In this document: positions 44,454 through 53,804 of the stretch, one piece after another
How positions within the stretch are numbered: position 1 is the first letter of the stretch
Layout: every line of letters begins with the position of its first letter
Assembly (NCBI GenBank): GCA_038239345.1
Contig: JBBSEX010000009.1
Coordinates: forward strand, 62,001 to 126,000
From: JBBSEX01 sp038239345
Lineage (GTDB): Bacteria > Acidobacteriota > Terriglobia > Bryobacterales > Bryobacteraceae
DNA length: 64,000 nt
Reading direction: 5' to 3'
Notes under the pieces: model-generated
Database searches by the model: none
What the model was told of the DNA's origin: nothing
The model's input: only the letters and a program-made list of their open reading frames with translations
Made by a program: the position numbers and the translations under genes

Positions 44454-45506
44454 TTGGGTTGCCGCGGACGTCTATTTGGTTTGCGGCATCCCAATTTCTC
44501 GCTTGTTATCCTTGCTGTTTCCACCGCGGCAGTCCTGCAGGCCCAAGCCCCTCGCATCGGATATATCGAGTTGTACGGGGTTCATCACGTTTCAGAATCG
44601 AAAATTCGCAAGGCTCTGGGCGTAGTGGAAGGCGATACTCTGCCTTCCTCCAAGGTCGACGCCGAAGGCCGCCTCGATGAGGTCTCCGGTATCGTCAGCT
44701 CACACTTGGAAGCGGCGTGCTGTAGCGAAGGGAAAACAATTTTATATGTTGGCGTAGAGGAAAAAGGCGGGCCTCACTTCGAAGTGCGGACTCCGCCGGA
44801 TGGCGACGCCGAACTCCCTTCCGACATCGTGGAAGTTTATCGCAAGTTCCTGGTCGCCGTGGCTGAAGCGGTGCGCGCCGGGACAACCGCCGAAGATCTT
44901 ACCAAGGGTCATTCCTTAATGGCCGATCCGGAAGCCCGCCGGTTGCAAGAACGTTTTGTCGATCTCTCCGCCGTCTATAAAGACGATCTGCTGAAGGTGC
45001 TGCACAACTCATCCGACGATGAGCAGCGGGCCATCGCGGCATACGTCATTGGCTACGCCCGCAAGAAAGCTCCCGTCGTGCCGGAATTGCAATACGCGCT
45101 CAAAGATTCCGACGACACCGTGCGGGGCAACGCCATCCGCTCGCTGGGCGCTTTGGCTGTCTACGCGAAATTGGATCCGGATTCGGAGATCAAGATTTCC
45201 CCCACGTGGTTCATCGAGATGCTGAACTCCGTCGTGTTCACCGATCGTAATAATGCCGCCGTTGCGCTGGTAAACATGACCGAGACCCGCGACCCCGCGA
45301 CACTCTCGCAACTCTATGAACGAGCGTTTCCGGCACTCCTTGAAATGGCGCATTGGCGGCAACTCGATCATGCGCTGCCGGCCTTTATTCTCGCCGGCCG
45401 GGTGATCGGCATGCCGGAGCAGGAACTGCAAGAAGCCTGGAGCCGGGGCGATCGCGATGCTGTACTGAAAAAGGCTTTGAAATATAAGCCGAAGAAGTCG
45501 TCTTAG
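44454..45506 (+). CDS. Secreted POTRA-like / HEAT-repeat protein
   Basis: 350 residues from a TTG start at 44454; a TTG at 44478 also gives a fair signal peptide (LVILAVSTAAVLQA), and neither has a strong ribosome site. After the signal comes a POTRA-like domain (IGYIELYGVHHVSESKIRKALGVVEGDTL), then from about 170 armadillo/HEAT-like helical repeats (AIAAYVIGYARKKAPVVPELQYALKDSDDTVRGNAIRSLGAL). This combination suggests a periplasmic scaffold associated with an envelope machine. It is convergent with the aminotransferase (4-nt overlap). The unusual domain pairing is noted. Confidence 0.65.
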   Translation: MGCRGRLFGLRHPNFSLVILAVSTAAVLQAQAPRIGYIELYGVHHVSESKIRKALGVVEGDTLPSSKVDAEGRLDEVSGIVSSHLEAACCSEGKTILYVGVEEKGGPHFEVRTPPDGDAELPSDIVEVYRKFLVAVAEAVRAGTTAEDLTKGHSLMADPEARRLQERFVDLSAVYKDDLLKVLHNSSDDEQRAIAAYVIGYARKKAPVVPELQYALKDSDDTVRGNAIRSLGALAVYAKLDPDSEIKISPTWFIEMLNSVVFTDRNNAAVALVNMTETRDPATLSQLYERAFPALLEMAHWRQLDHALPAFILAGRVIGMPEQELQEAWSRGDRDAVLKKALKYKPKKSS

Positions 45507-46666
45507 CGCGCGGCGACAAACGCCGCGAAGCGGACCATCGCCTCTGTCAGAATCTCTCGTTCGGCTGCGTAGCAAATACGTACCGACCCTTCACCGCCCG
45601 CTCCGAATGCCACGCCCGGCGCCAACCCGACCCGCGTCTCAACCAGCAATTGCCTGCAGAATTCGAACGAGTCCGTCATGCCCGCGATTTTTGGAAACAA
45701 GTAAAACGCTCCGTCCGGACTCGGCACTGTCACGCCGGGCATCTTACGCAGGGCCGCGAGACAGAAATCGCGATTCTCGCGCAGGCGATCGAGCATTTCC
45801 TTCAGAACGGATTCTCCCCAAAGTAACGCGGTCTCACCGGCACGCTGTGTCGGCGCCGCGGCACTGGAAACGACGAATTCATTCAATTGCGTGGCGCGGG
45901 CGATCAGATCCTTTCGGCCTACCAGCCATCCTAGACGCCAACCGGTCATGCAATAAGCCTTGGAGAAAGACTGCACGACGATTACGGCATCCTCGCGCGT
46001 GGCCTTTTTCAAAATAGACGGAGCGGCGATCCCGCCATAGTAAAGACGATCGTAGACTTCATCGGCCATCAACCAGATGTTGTGCCGGCGTGAGAAATCA
46101 AGCAGCCGGTCTTGATCGGCACTGGTCGCAACCCAGCCCAGCGGATTCGATGGCGACGTATAAAGCAACAACTTTGTGCGCGGCGTCACAGCGGCTTCCA
46201 AGGCGTCGAAGTCGATTTCATACCGCTCGCCTACCAGAGGCTGGGCGATCTGCTTAACCGTGGCATTCGCCATTAACGCGATGGACGTGCCGTTCGGCCA
46301 AGCGGGAGTCATCACGATCGCTTCATCACCGGGGTCGAGCAGGCAGCGAATGCTCAAATTTAGCGCCTGCACACCCGAGGCCGTAACTACGATTTCCGAT
46401 TTCGGATCGAGTTCCACCTGCTGCAAATCGCGATAGTAACGGGCGATGGCTTGACGTAAGGACGGTAGCCCGGCGTTCTCGGTATAGAATGTGAAGCCGT
46501 CGGCCATGGCCTTCTGGGCCGCGCGTTTTATATAGTCCGGGGTGGCCAGATTGGATTCGCCGAAGTAGAGTTTCAAGACGCCATCCATGCCCATGGCGAT
46601 CTCCGCCAGTTCGCGAATCCGGGAATGAGGGACGTTTTGCGCCGAGGAGGAAATAGAAGCAGGCAT
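45503..46666 (-). CDS. PLP-dependent aminotransferase, class I/II
   Basis: 387 residues from ATG 46666 behind GGAGGTAAT; a reading that starts 20 codons further upstream would run into the purF end and is rejected. The fold-type I pattern includes YFGESNLATP, YTSPSNPLGWVAT, ADEVYDRLYY and the PLP lysine in SFSKAYCMTGWRLGW, close to aspartate/branched-chain type enzymes. It is last in a minus-strand run after purF (25-nt gap). The amino donor and acceptor are not set; a role in nitrogen or glycine supply for purine synthesis is only a guess. Confidence 0.88.
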   Translation of the reverse strand: MPASISSSAQNVPHSRIRELAEIAMGMDGVLKLYFGESNLATPDYIKRAAQKAMADGFTFYTENAGLPSLRQAIARYYRDLQQVELDPKSEIVVTASGVQALNLSIRCLLDPGDEAIVMTPAWPNGTSIALMANATVKQIAQPLVGERYEIDFDALEAAVTPRTKLLLYTSPSNPLGWVATSADQDRLLDFSRRHNIWLMADEVYDRLYYGGIAAPSILKKATREDAVIVVQSFSKAYCMTGWRLGWLVGRKDLIARATQLNEFVVSSAAAPTQRAGETALLWGESVLKEMLDRLRENRDFCLAALRKMPGVTVPSPDGAFYLFPKIAGMTDSFEFCRQLLVETRVGLAPGVAFGAGGEGSVRICYAAEREILTEAMVRFAAFVAAR

Positions 46667-46691
46667 GGAGATTACCTCCAGTTTATCGCGG

Positions 46692-48104
46692 TCATCCACG
46701 TGCTTTGGCGCCGGCCATCGCTTCAATCTGAATGATATTTGTCGGGTAGTCGCGAGTGTAGCAGGCGTAGCAATACTGGCCGCGTGTGTCGGCTACGGCG
46801 CGCTTCAAGGCGTCCATCGAAAGGTAGGCTAGCGAGTCGGCTTCCACAAACTGACGAATCTCTTCCAGGTTGTTATTTGCCGCGATCAGTTCACTTTCAC
46901 ACGGTGTATCGACGCCATAATAACAGGGCGAGATGGTGGGCGGACAAGATATGCGGAAGTGGACTTCCTTGGCCCCGGCATTGCGGACCATGCGCACAAT
47001 CTTCCGGCTGGTGGTTCCCCGAACGATGGAATCGTCAACCAGCAGTACGCGCTGTCCTTCCAATAAATAGCGAATCGGATTGAGCTTCAGCTTGACGCCG
47101 AAATCGCGAATGGCCTGCGAAGGTTCGATGAATGTGCGTCCGACGTAATGATTGCGAATCAACGCCTGGCGGTAGGGAATTCCCGATTCGGCGGCGTACC
47201 CGATGGCAGCCGATATCCCCGAATCCGGGACCGGTACGATAACATCGACGTCGGCGGGCGCTTCCTGCGCCAGAAACCTACCCATCATTTCGCGAGACTT
47301 CTGAACGGGCCGTCCGAAAACCAGCGAGTCGGGACGGGCGAAATACACATGTTCGAAAGAGCACTGGGCAATTTCGCGAGCCGGAGCAAAACGTTCTCGA
47401 GTGACACCTTCGGGCCCGACGATCACCATTTCGCCCGGTTCCACGTCATTTAAATACTTGGCGCCGATCAGATCGAAGGCACAGGTTTCCGACGCAAAGA
47501 CGTAGGCCTTGCGGTAATTCGGAAGGTCCATCTCACCGAACGCCAAGGGACGAAATCCATGTGGATCGCGAGCGATGATGATTCTGTCCTGCGCCAGAAA
47601 CACGAGGGAAAATGCGCCTTCGAGCTGCAGCAGCGCGTCACGCAGCGCGCCGGATAAGGTACGCTCCCGCGATCGCGCGACAAGGTGCAGGATTACTTCC
47701 GTATCACTCGACGCCTGGAAAATCGAGCCTTCCCGTTCCAGTTCCCGCCGCAGTTCGGCCGCGTTGGTTATATTGCCGTTATGAGCGACGGCGATTCGGC
47801 CTTTGTTGCAAGCTACGGAAAACGGCTGGGCGTTTAAGACAGCAGTGTCGCCCGATGTGGAATAGCGCGTGTGCCCAATGGCCAATTCGCCGCGCAGCCC
47901 GCCGATCACTTCCGGCGTGAAGATGTCGGCGACATGCCCCATCTGCTTATAGCAAGTGATTTCACGCCCGTCGCTAGTGGCGATTCCGGCGCTCTCCTGC
48001 CCGCGATGCTGCAGCGCGTAGAGGCTCAAGTAAGCAAGGTTTGAGGCCTCGGGATGGCCATAAATGGCCACAACACCGCATTCGTCGTGAAATTTATCAA
48101 GCAT
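46692..48104 (-). CDS. purF: Amidophosphoribosyltransferase
   Basis: 470 residues. The N-terminal cysteine nucleophile of the glutaminase is C9 in FHDECGVVAIYG, freed by removal of an eight-residue propeptide, as in Bacillus-type PurF. The phosphoribosyltransferase motif is VLLVDDSIVRGTTSRKIV. Four cysteines in RISCPPTISPCYYG and YCYACYTRDYP suggest the Fe-S cluster of the propeptide-containing class. It makes phosphoribosylamine from PRPP and glutamine, the first step of purine synthesis. It overlaps purL by 8 nt. Confidence 0.96.
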   Translation of the reverse strand: MLDKFHDECGVVAIYGHPEASNLAYLSLYALQHRGQESAGIATSDGREITCYKQMGHVADIFTPEVIGGLRGELAIGHTRYSTSGDTAVLNAQPFSVACNKGRIAVAHNGNITNAAELRRELEREGSIFQASSDTEVILHLVARSRERTLSGALRDALLQLEGAFSLVFLAQDRIIIARDPHGFRPLAFGEMDLPNYRKAYVFASETCAFDLIGAKYLNDVEPGEMVIVGPEGVTRERFAPAREIAQCSFEHVYFARPDSLVFGRPVQKSREMMGRFLAQEAPADVDVIVPVPDSGISAAIGYAAESGIPYRQALIRNHYVGRTFIEPSQAIRDFGVKLKLNPIRYLLEGQRVLLVDDSIVRGTTSRKIVRMVRNAGAKEVHFRISCPPTISPCYYGVDTPCESELIAANNNLEEIRQFVEADSLAYLSMDALKRAVADTRGQYCYACYTRDYPTNIIQIEAMAGAKARG

Positions 48105-50316
48105 GTTTTGGGTATAAGGAATCGGTCAGCGCCTGTTCCCACGAAGTGCGAAGAGGCTCAAGATCGCAGTCGAGAAATGTAACCGGGCCGTTACGTATCT
48201 GCAACCTATCTGCTATTGTAGCGCCGATTTTCAGCATCTCGACGCCAAATTGTTCAGCGATAGACTTTAATTTAGCGGCATCGGCTGTCGATACCAGAAC
48301 GCGCGATGGCCCCTCGTGAAACAACAGCAATTCGGGCCGTAGAGCGGAATCCAATTGGACCGCTGCGCCTATTCCACCAAAGCTCGATTCCGCCAACGCC
48401 ACCGCCAGGCCACCATCGCTGAGGTCGTGCGCGCTTTCCACGGCTCCGGCAACGACGGCTTCACGAATCGCCGCTTGCACTCGCTTTTCGTAGTCCATAT
48501 CAAGGGCCGGCGGCAAGCCCCAGATGTCGCCCAGCACGGCTTTTGCGTATTGCGTTCCACCGAAATGCTGTTCGCTCGCGGGTCCCAATCCACCCAGCAG
48601 GAACACATCCCGGCCAGCCTTGTGGAACTGCATCGGCATCGGAGACGCAGTTTTCATCAGGCCTACAATTCCAATCACCGGAGTCGGCCAGATTGCTTCG
48701 CCCAACGTTTCGTTATACAGGCTGACATTGCCACCCGTGATCGGCGTTTCGAAGAACCGGCAGGCGTCCGACATGCCTTCAATCGCTTCCACCAACTGCG
48801 CCATGATCTCCGGCCGCTCAGGATTTCCGAAGTTTAAATTATTTGTCGCGGCCACAGGCAGGGCGCCCACTGTGGAGAGATTGCGGCAGCATTCCGCCAC
48901 AAGTAATTTCGCCCCTTCACGCGGCGAGAGCAGACAGTAGCGGCTGTTCCCGTCTAAGGAAATGGCTATAGAAGAATCAGTTTCCTTGATCCGGATTATC
49001 GCCGCATCGCCACCGGGTCCGGCGACGGTATTGGTGCGAACCGTGTAATCGTACTGCTCCCAGATCCAGCGCTTGGAACAGACATCGCCCGATTTCAGAA
49101 TCGTTCGCAGGTCATTTTCAAGGCTCGTGCTGGCGAACTTGGGTGCATCCAGCGGAGCCCCGCGAAAGGGCGTCGTGTATGGCCGGTTGTAAAGCGGAGC
49201 TTCATCGGCCAACGCGCGATTAGGAATTTCAGCCACAATCTCGCCATGGTTTCTTACACGGAGGATTCCATCGGCGGTAACGGTGCCGATCGTAACGGCG
49301 TCCAGTCCCCACTTGCGGAAGACCGTAAAAACTTCTTCTTCGCGGCCCTTCTCCGCCACCAGCAGCATGCGCTCCTGCGATTCGGACAGCATAATCTGAT
49401 AGGGCGTCATGCCCGTTGCGCGCTGCGGCACCAACTTCAAATCGATCTCGATTCCCGTCCCCGCGCGGCTCCCCATTTCGCAGGTGGAACAGGTGAGTCC
49501 CGCTGCGCCCATATCCTGTATGCCGACTATCGCCCCGGTGCGCATCGCTTCGAGGCAAGCTTCCAAGAGCAGCTTCTCCATGAACGGATCGCCCACTTGA
49601 ACGTTGGGACGTTTCTGCTTCGATTCTTCGGTGAATTCAGCGGACGCCATCGACGCCCCGTGAATGCCGTCGCGGCCCGTTTTCGCTCCCACATAGATTA
49701 CTGGATTGCCCACGCCGGTCGCCCGGCCATAGAAAACTTCGTCGTGTTTAAAGACGCCCAGCGCAAATACATTCACCAGCGGATTGCCGTCGTAGCAAGG
49801 CTCGAAAACACATTCGCCACCCACCGTCGGAACGCCGAAGCAATTGCCATAATGGGCGATTCCACTCACCACGCCTTCCAGAATTCGCCGATTCCTGGCG
49901 CCGGTTTCCGGATCGTCCAAAGCTCCAAATCGCAGAGCATCCATTACCGCGATAGGACGTGCGCCCATCGTGAAAATATCCCGCAGGATTCCGCCGACGC
50001 CGGTAGCCGCGCCCTGAAATGGTTCGATGAAACTGGGATGATTGTGCGACTCGATTTTGAAAGCGATGGCGTATCCACCGCCGATATCGATGATGCCGGC
50101 GTTCTCACCCGGGCCCTGCAAAACCAGCGGGCTCTCAGTGGGCAGCTTCTTCAAATGAATGCGAGAGCTCTTGTAGGAACAATGCTCGCTCCACATTACG
50201 CTGAATATGCCGAGCTCGGTGATCGACGGCTCGCGACCAAGGAGCGAAATAATTTTGTCGTACTCGCCAGCCGTAAGCTGGTGAGCGGAGATTACATCGG
50301 CGGTGATTGTGCTCAT
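48097..50316 (-). CDS. purL: Phosphoribosylformylglycinamidine synthase subunit PurL
   Basis: 739 residues, the small PurL type that works with separate PurQ and PurS. Hallmarks are SYKSSRIHLKKLPT, GVGGILRDIFTMGARPIA, VGGECVFEPCYDGNP and DMGAAGLTCSTCEMGSRAG. It uses ATP to amidate FGAR with ammonia from PurQ. It overlaps purQ as ATGA (50313-50316) and purF by 8 nt. No purS is seen in the window, so PurS must be coded elsewhere or is a short gene that was not detected. Confidence 0.96.
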   Translation of the reverse strand: MSTITADVISAHQLTAGEYDKIISLLGREPSITELGIFSVMWSEHCSYKSSRIHLKKLPTESPLVLQGPGENAGIIDIGGGYAIAFKIESHNHPSFIEPFQGAATGVGGILRDIFTMGARPIAVMDALRFGALDDPETGARNRRILEGVVSGIAHYGNCFGVPTVGGECVFEPCYDGNPLVNVFALGVFKHDEVFYGRATGVGNPVIYVGAKTGRDGIHGASMASAEFTEESKQKRPNVQVGDPFMEKLLLEACLEAMRTGAIVGIQDMGAAGLTCSTCEMGSRAGTGIEIDLKLVPQRATGMTPYQIMLSESQERMLLVAEKGREEEVFTVFRKWGLDAVTIGTVTADGILRVRNHGEIVAEIPNRALADEAPLYNRPYTTPFRGAPLDAPKFASTSLENDLRTILKSGDVCSKRWIWEQYDYTVRTNTVAGPGGDAAIIRIKETDSSIAISLDGNSRYCLLSPREGAKLLVAECCRNLSTVGALPVAATNNLNFGNPERPEIMAQLVEAIEGMSDACRFFETPITGGNVSLYNETLGEAIWPTPVIGIVGLMKTASPMPMQFHKAGRDVFLLGGLGPASEQHFGGTQYAKAVLGDIWGLPPALDMDYEKRVQAAIREAVVAGAVESAHDLSDGGLAVALAESSFGGIGAAVQLDSALRPELLLFHEGPSRVLVSTADAAKLKSIAEQFGVEMLKIGATIADRLQIRNGPVTFLDCDLEPLRTSWEQALTDSLYPKHA

Positions 50317-51005
50317 ACGGCGGATAGCGAAGAAACGACGGACTGCAAAATCGTGAGTCCATCGGTGGATCCAAGCAGTGCCTCCGATGCCCGTTCGGGA
50401 TGCGGCATCATGCCCAGGACATTGCGTTTTTCATTGACGATGCCGGCGATATCGCGCGCCGATCCATTGGGATTATCGATATATCGCAGCAATACCCGAT
50501 GGTCGGCTTCCAATTGGTCCAGCGTACGATCATCGGCAAAATAACAGCCTTCCCCGTGGGCTACCGGCAGGCGCAGAATCTGGCCTTTGGTAGCGGCGCT
50601 GGTGAATGGCGAGTTCGTGCTTTCCACCCGTAGCTTCACGTCGCGGCAAACGAATTTCAGTCCTCGATTGCGCAGCAATCCACCGGGAAGCATTCCAGTC
50701 TCCACCAGGATTTGAAAGCCATTGCAGATGCCCAGCACCGGTCCGCCATCCGCCGCGAAATTTTTCACCGCCTTCATGACCGGGGAAAATTTCGCGATCG
50801 CACCGCAGCGAAGATAATCGCCATAGGAGAATCCTCCGGGAAGAATCACGGCGTCGACGTCGCCAACCGTAGGAGAATCGTGCCATAGGAACTCAGCCTG
50901 GATTCTGGATCCACCGGGTTCCGTCTGGCTGATGTTATGTGAGAATGCGTACCACGCGTCGTGGTCGCAATTGCTACCAGGGAAGACTACGACTCCAAAT
51001 TTCAT
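50313..51005 (-). CDS. purQ: Phosphoribosylformylglycinamidine synthase subunit PurQ
   Basis: 230 residues from ATG 51005; an upstream GTG at 51026 would add seven residues, but the family starts at MKFGVVVFPGSNCDHD, as here. Class I glutaminase with C in GPVLGICNGFQILVETG and a C-terminal catalytic His near LPVAHGEGCYF, plus GMMPHPERA. It hydrolyses glutamine to feed ammonia to PurL. Overlaps purL by 4 nt; 31 nt after the thioredoxin-like gene. Confidence 0.95.
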   Translation of the reverse strand: MKFGVVVFPGSNCDHDAWYAFSHNISQTEPGGSRIQAEFLWHDSPTVGDVDAVILPGGFSYGDYLRCGAIAKFSPVMKAVKNFAADGGPVLGICNGFQILVETGMLPGGLLRNRGLKFVCRDVKLRVESTNSPFTSAATKGQILRLPVAHGEGCYFADDRTLDQLEADHRVLLRYIDNPNGSARDIAGIVNEKRNVLGMMPHPERASEALLGSTDGLTILQSVVSSLSAV

Positions 51006-51036
51006 CGGATAATTCGATTTTATCACGCAGCCGGTT

Positions 51037-51540
51037 CTACTTCAGTAACGCCTCGATACTATCGCGTTCGTTTTTCTCTTCGTTGCGGAAAAACGCATCG
51101 TTGCCAAGATACTGTTGGCGGATGGCGCCCTTGCGGTCGATAAAAAGAAGAATGGGAACGTAGGCCGGCACATCCGGCGCGATGCCCGCGAAACTGAGAA
51201 CCGTGGCTCGCTTCACGTATCCCACCGGGAACGACGGATTGTACTTCTTGATGAAATCGGGTATCAGGATCTCCCCGCCTTCGTTAAAATCCGCGGCGAT
51301 CACCTGAAGGCCCCTTGGCCCGTATTCTTTTTGCAGTCCCGTCAAAATGCCGGTCGTATGTTGGCAGTGCGAACAGGTGGTGGAGATGAACGCCATCAAC
51401 ACCACTTTTCCTCGATATTCTTGCAGGGTAATCTGCTTGCCGTCGTTGAAGCTTATTGTCAGATCGGACGCGGGGCGCGGTAATTCCGCTGCTCTTACGC
51501 AGGCAGCCGCGATCAGTATGGCGCAGAAAATCCGGGTCAT
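51037..51540 (-). CDS. Secreted thioredoxin-like (TlpA/AhpC-TSA-type) protein
   Basis: 167 residues with signal peptide MTRIFCAILIAAACVRA. The thioredoxin-fold active site is FISTTCSHCQHT, a C-x-x-C motif, and later YVPILLFIDRKGAIRQQYLG carries the cis-proline region. Located in the periplasm, it probably reduces or isomerises disulfides or serves in cytochrome maturation. It shares an ATGA overlap with the DinB-like gene upstream and is followed by purQ 31 nt later. The connection to purine genes looks accidental. Confidence 0.82.
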   Translation of the reverse strand: MTRIFCAILIAAACVRAAELPRPASDLTISFNDGKQITLQEYRGKVVLMAFISTTCSHCQHTTGILTGLQKEYGPRGLQVIAADFNEGGEILIPDFIKKYNPSFPVGYVKRATVLSFAGIAPDVPAYVPILLFIDRKGAIRQQYLGNDAFFRNEEKNERDSIEALLK

Positions 51541-52055
51541 TTCTTCTTCGCCGTTCTCGCCGAGGAAGGCGGTGTAATTCCCTTGCTGCGCAAGTAGCCG
51601 ACCATGTTTCCATAATGTTCATTGAGCGAGCCAACCAGCCCGACCATGGCCGTCACCGGATAAAGCTTACGCTCGCCGATGGCAACCTCGGTGGAAGCCT
51701 TCCTGTCGTCAGTACTCTTCAAAGCCGCGTCGCAATAGGCGAAGGAATCTACTAAAGCCTGCTGTAAATCCGCCTTCTTCGTCAGGCCATGCTGGATCTT
51801 TTTCATGTCGGGAGCAATCCCTTGGATTCCCGCGCAGAAGGTGTAATTACCCATCGCCGTATGCTCCACCCATTCGCCAAATGGGCGCTGCGCGGGCGTC
51901 AACTGGAAGCTATAGCCCTCTTCGGGCATCGCCTCGGCGCTCTCAATCAGGTTCAGTTTGACGCGAGAGTAACTCGCCGTTACCGCATCGGTGACAGGAT
52001 TCTGGGCGAACATCGTGGCCGCCGTCAGGCCCAGTAGAAGTGTAGTTTTCATCAC
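51537..52055 (-). CDS. Secreted DinB-like protein
   Basis: 172 residues with a signal peptide (MMKTTLLLGLTAATMFAQ). The four-helix DinB-like pattern is present: DAVTASYSRVKLNLIESAEAMPEEGYSF, PFGEWVEHTAMGNYTFCAG and GLVGSLNEHYGNMVGYLRSKG, with metal-ligand-type histidines. Members are probably metal-dependent transferases. This one is exported, which is a common Acidobacteria variant. It is 12 nt downstream of ggt and overlaps the redoxin, so a ggt-dinB-redoxin unit of periplasmic thiol/peptide handling is plausible. Confidence 0.78.
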   Translation of the reverse strand: MMKTTLLLGLTAATMFAQNPVTDAVTASYSRVKLNLIESAEAMPEEGYSFQLTPAQRPFGEWVEHTAMGNYTFCAGIQGIAPDMKKIQHGLTKKADLQQALVDSFAYCDAALKSTDDRKASTEVAIGERKLYPVTAMVGLVGSLNEHYGNMVGYLRSKGITPPSSARTAKKK

Positions 52056-52067
52056 TCTCGATTATAT

Positions 52068-53741
52068 TTACTTTGCGAAATACGGCGCTGGTTCAGGGAT
52101 TGACGCGCCATCCTTGCGTGGCGAGGAAGCGCCATAATTCACATGCGTCCGCGAGTCATGTAGCACCGCCTGCCCGCCGCCCATAAAGCCCGAATAATCT
52201 CCCTGGACCTCCAGCAGATGACCGCGCTTTTCGAGTTCGATCCGGGTTGCGAGCGGCACGCGTCCTTCGATTTTCACCACGCAACCGGCCAGGGTCGGAC
52301 GTGTGAATCGCGGAGCTTCCAGCGCCGCTTGCAGATTCATCCCATGGTCCACTACGTTTGAAACGAACTGCGCCTGTGCCTGGGCCTGATTCATTCCGCG
52401 CATAATTCCAAAGCCGATGTGCAGATCGTCCTTTTCCATGAAGCCCGGGATGATCGTGTGAAATGGACGCTTGCGCGGCGCGAGTGCATTCGGATGGTGC
52501 TCATCGAAGGAGAACGCGCCGCCGCGATCGTGCAAATGAAAACCCATTCCGTCGACAACCACGCCCGATCCGAATGCGTCGGAGATGCTCTGGATCCAGG
52601 AGACGATGTTGCCATCGCGATCGACCACCGATAGATAGACGGTGTCGCCATGACCCGCGCCAGGCGGATTTCCAGCGGTCGTCTGGCAGTTTGCGGTATC
52701 TATCTGTACGGTAGCCGCCCTCTGCTTCGCATATTCCTTCGACAGCATCCCCTCTTGCGGGATCCAAGCAAGACGCGGATCGCCCACGAAATGTGTGTGA
52801 TCCTGAAAGGCCAATTTTTGGGATTCAATCTTATAATGTAGAACGTCGGCGCTAAGGGGGTCGGCTCCAGCAAGCGGAAAGTTTTCCATCACATTCAGCA
52901 TCATCAGCGCCCCGATGCCTTGTCCGTTGGGCGGCAGCTCCGACACTTTCCACCCGCGGTATTCCGTCGAGATCGGCTGTACCCATTCGGCCTGGAACTC
53001 AGCCAGATCGGCCGCATCCATCGTCCCGCCCAATCGTTTTGAGGTCGCTAGAATCGCTTTGGCAATCGGCCCCCGGTAGAAGGCATCGGCCCCACCCGCG
53101 GCTATCAAGCGCAGCGCCTTCGCCAATTCGGGGTTGCGAAATACTTCGCCCACCTTGGGAGCCCTCCCGCCGGGCAGGAAGACCCGTTTGGCATTGGCAT
53201 CGGCTTCCAATTTCGAAGAGTAGGCATCCCAGTCAAATTGAATAATTTCCGTCACTGGGAATCCATGCTCGGCAAAATATATGGCCGGGCGGAAAAGTTG
53301 CTCCCAGGGAAGCCGTCCAAACTTTTCGTGCATCCGCTTCCAGCCTGAGACGCAACCCGGCACAGTAACGGTATGAATTCCACCCGACGGCATGGAGTAA
53401 TAATGTTCTTTCTTTAAAAACTCCAGGCTCAAACCTTTGGGCGACCAACCACTGGAGTTGATGGCCGATAGCTTCTTTGTTTTCGCGTCCCAGTGCATCG
53501 CGAACAGGTCGCCCCCGATTCCATTCATCATCGGCTCAACGACACCCAGCACGGCATTTACGGCGATAGCGGCATCTACCGCCGATCCGCCCCGGGCTAG
53601 AATCTGTGCCCCCGCCTCTGATGCCAATGTCTGGCTGGAAGAAACGATTCCCCCTTGCGAGATAACCATGGATCGGGCCTGGGAACGTTCCTGCGCGGAA
53701 CACGATAAGCACAAAGTTGCGGCACATACTAGAAATTTCAC
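52068..53741 (-). CDS. ggt: Gamma-glutamyltransferase
   Basis: 557 residues from a GTG at 53741 (GGAG just before it); the upstream open frame to 53930 adds a stretch without a signal. Signal peptide VKFLVCAATLCLSCSA. Family motifs: GGSAVDAAIAVNAVLGVVEPMMNGIGGDLF near the N-terminus, the self-processing threonine in GHGDTVYLSVVDRDGN that splits it into large and small subunits, and GFIMGGG-type FMGGGQAVLHD late. It hydrolyses glutathione or transfers the gamma-glutamyl group in the periplasm. First gene in the run to DinB and the redoxin. Confidence 0.93.
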   Translation of the reverse strand: MKFLVCAATLCLSCSAQERSQARSMVISQGGIVSSSQTLASEAGAQILARGGSAVDAAIAVNAVLGVVEPMMNGIGGDLFAMHWDAKTKKLSAINSSGWSPKGLSLEFLKKEHYYSMPSGGIHTVTVPGCVSGWKRMHEKFGRLPWEQLFRPAIYFAEHGFPVTEIIQFDWDAYSSKLEADANAKRVFLPGGRAPKVGEVFRNPELAKALRLIAAGGADAFYRGPIAKAILATSKRLGGTMDAADLAEFQAEWVQPISTEYRGWKVSELPPNGQGIGALMMLNVMENFPLAGADPLSADVLHYKIESQKLAFQDHTHFVGDPRLAWIPQEGMLSKEYAKQRAATVQIDTANCQTTAGNPPGAGHGDTVYLSVVDRDGNIVSWIQSISDAFGSGVVVDGMGFHLHDRGGAFSFDEHHPNALAPRKRPFHTIIPGFMEKDDLHIGFGIMRGMNQAQAQAQFVSNVVDHGMNLQAALEAPRFTRPTLAGCVVKIEGRVPLATRIELEKRGHLLEVQGDYSGFMGGGQAVLHDSRTHVNYGASSPRKDGASIPEPAPYFAK

Positions 53742-53804
53742 GAGGCTCCATTCTATCGAAACCACATCGGCGGAATAGAGTCCACTAATCGAGGAGTGAC
53801 GCAA

